NCBI GenBank assembly: GCA_018242725.1
Contig: JAFEBI010000022.1
Coordinates: forward strand, 62,001 to 126,000
Reading direction: 5' to 3'
DNA: 64,000 bases
Source of the DNA: Nitrospira sp.
GTDB lineage: Bacteria > Nitrospirota > Nitrospiria > Nitrospirales > Nitrospiraceae
Shown here: positions 63,578 to 64,000 of the stretch, one piece after another
How positions within the stretch are numbered: position 1 is the stretch's first letter
How the letters are laid out: every line of letters begins with the position of its first letter
Notes under the pieces: generated by a model
Seen by the model: only the letters and a program-made list of their open reading frames with translations
Told to the model about the DNA's origin: nothing
Database searches by the model: none
Translations under genes and position numbers: made by a program

Positions 63578-64000
63578 GGGGTGCTCCCCTGCGAGGTTGT
63601 GATATGAGATGACAGCAAGGATTCGGAAGGCGGATGACTTGTATTGGGCGCTGCCCCTGCAGCTTGTACAAGCTGTTCCATGACCGGTTGCGCCGTGTTC
63701 AACACGATTTTCGGATACAACCCAAGCCAGATCTGCAGAACTGCGATGCACAGGACAGTTCCAAATGCGACATTCGACAGGTCCGGAACTGAACGGGTCT
63801 CCTGCTGCCGTCCAAAAAAGGTGCGTTGCATCATCCCCAGTGAGTAAATGGCTGCCATGACCATCCCAAGCGATGCGAGGATGATCATGATCGGTTGAGT
63901 CGCATAGGATCCAAACAGGACGAGAAACTCACCGACGAAATTGGCCATGCCCGGCAACCCTAATGAGGCGCAGGAAAAGAAAAGCGCCATCGTGGCAAGA
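63574..64000 (-). CDS. nuoM: NADH-quinone oxidoreductase subunit M, C-terminal part (cut by window edge)
   Basis: The frame is open to the window end and continues beyond it. The visible residues include ATMALFFSCASLGLPGMANFVGEFLVL, the conserved helix of NuoM, then helices with IILASLGMVMAAIYSLGMMQRTFFG and VLCIAVLQIWLGLYPKIVL. The tail is Ser/Thr-rich. The stop overlaps the nuoN start by 4 nt (ATGA), as usual for this operon. Confidence 0.95.
   Translation of the reverse strand, partial: LATMALFFSCASLGLPGMANFVGEFLVLFGSYATQPIMIILASLGMVMAAIYSLGMMQRTFFGRQQETRSVPDLSNVAFGTVLCIAVLQIWLGLYPKIVLNTAQPVMEQLVQAAGAAPNTSHPPSESLLSSHITTSQGSTP

Noticed and set aside
1-64000. tRNA, rRNA, CRISPR arrays, riboswitches and replication origin.
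   Set aside because: I looked through the intergenic stretches and recognised none; small or diverged RNA elements could still be missed by eye.

Overview
The window reads as a chromosomal segment of a Gram-negative, moderately GC-rich bacterium. The best guess is a Nitrospira-like member of Nitrospirota: complex I nuoM/nuoN, a bacterial ilvD, many outer-membrane and periplasmic proteins, small CsbD/DUF883/DUF1328 stress proteins and PAS-rich hybrid kinases occur together. No rRNA, tRNA or nitrification marker is present, so this placement is inference.

Region 1 (about 1-33 kb) is accessory. It holds mostly single-gene units for small envelope and stress proteins: zinc-ribbon microproteins, a DUF3015-like lipoprotein, an LEA-like protein, a DUF883/YqjE/DUF3618-like trio, a DUF1328 protein, two CsbD proteins, a DUF4142 protein and a beta/gamma-crystallin-like protein. 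Outer-membrane barrels, two NarL-type response regulators and three large sensor kinases with a CheY-like regulator are interspersed. The same region carries much decayed material: two IS3-family transposase remnants, remnants of a short-chain dehydrogenase and of a cyclopropane fatty acid synthase, an outer-membrane protein fragment, a microprotein with an in-frame amber codon, and two exported-protein genes each broken at a seven-base G/C homopolymer. A recurrent element, CTAGGG-N6-CCAG (or CGAG), lies 35-140 nt upstream of six genes here, on both strands, and suggests a shared regulon.

Region 2 (about 33.5-38.2 kb) is conserved and runs on the + strand: a TtuA/CTU1-type tRNA thiolation protein, a DnaJ-like co-chaperone, a Spy/CpxP-like periplasmic protein and dihydroxy-acid dehydratase IlvD.

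Region 3 (38.2-61.7 kb, all on the - strand) is a glycan-assembly cluster of 22 genes, tightly packed and often overlapping. It has a WecA/MraY-type initiating phosphotransferase, an FAD oxidoreductase, four GT4 and several GT2 glycosyltransferases, a CgeB-like and a GT10 fucosyltransferase-like enzyme, a glutamine-hydrolysing asparagine synthase homologue and many methyltransferases (FkbM, TylF and other class I types, one fused to a GT2). No flippase, polymerase, ABC exporter or nucleotide-sugar synthesis gene lies inside the window. A heavily methylated, possibly amidated surface glycan is the natural inference.

Region 4 (62-64 kb, - strand) is the end of a complex I operon: nuoN complete and nuoM cut by the window edge.
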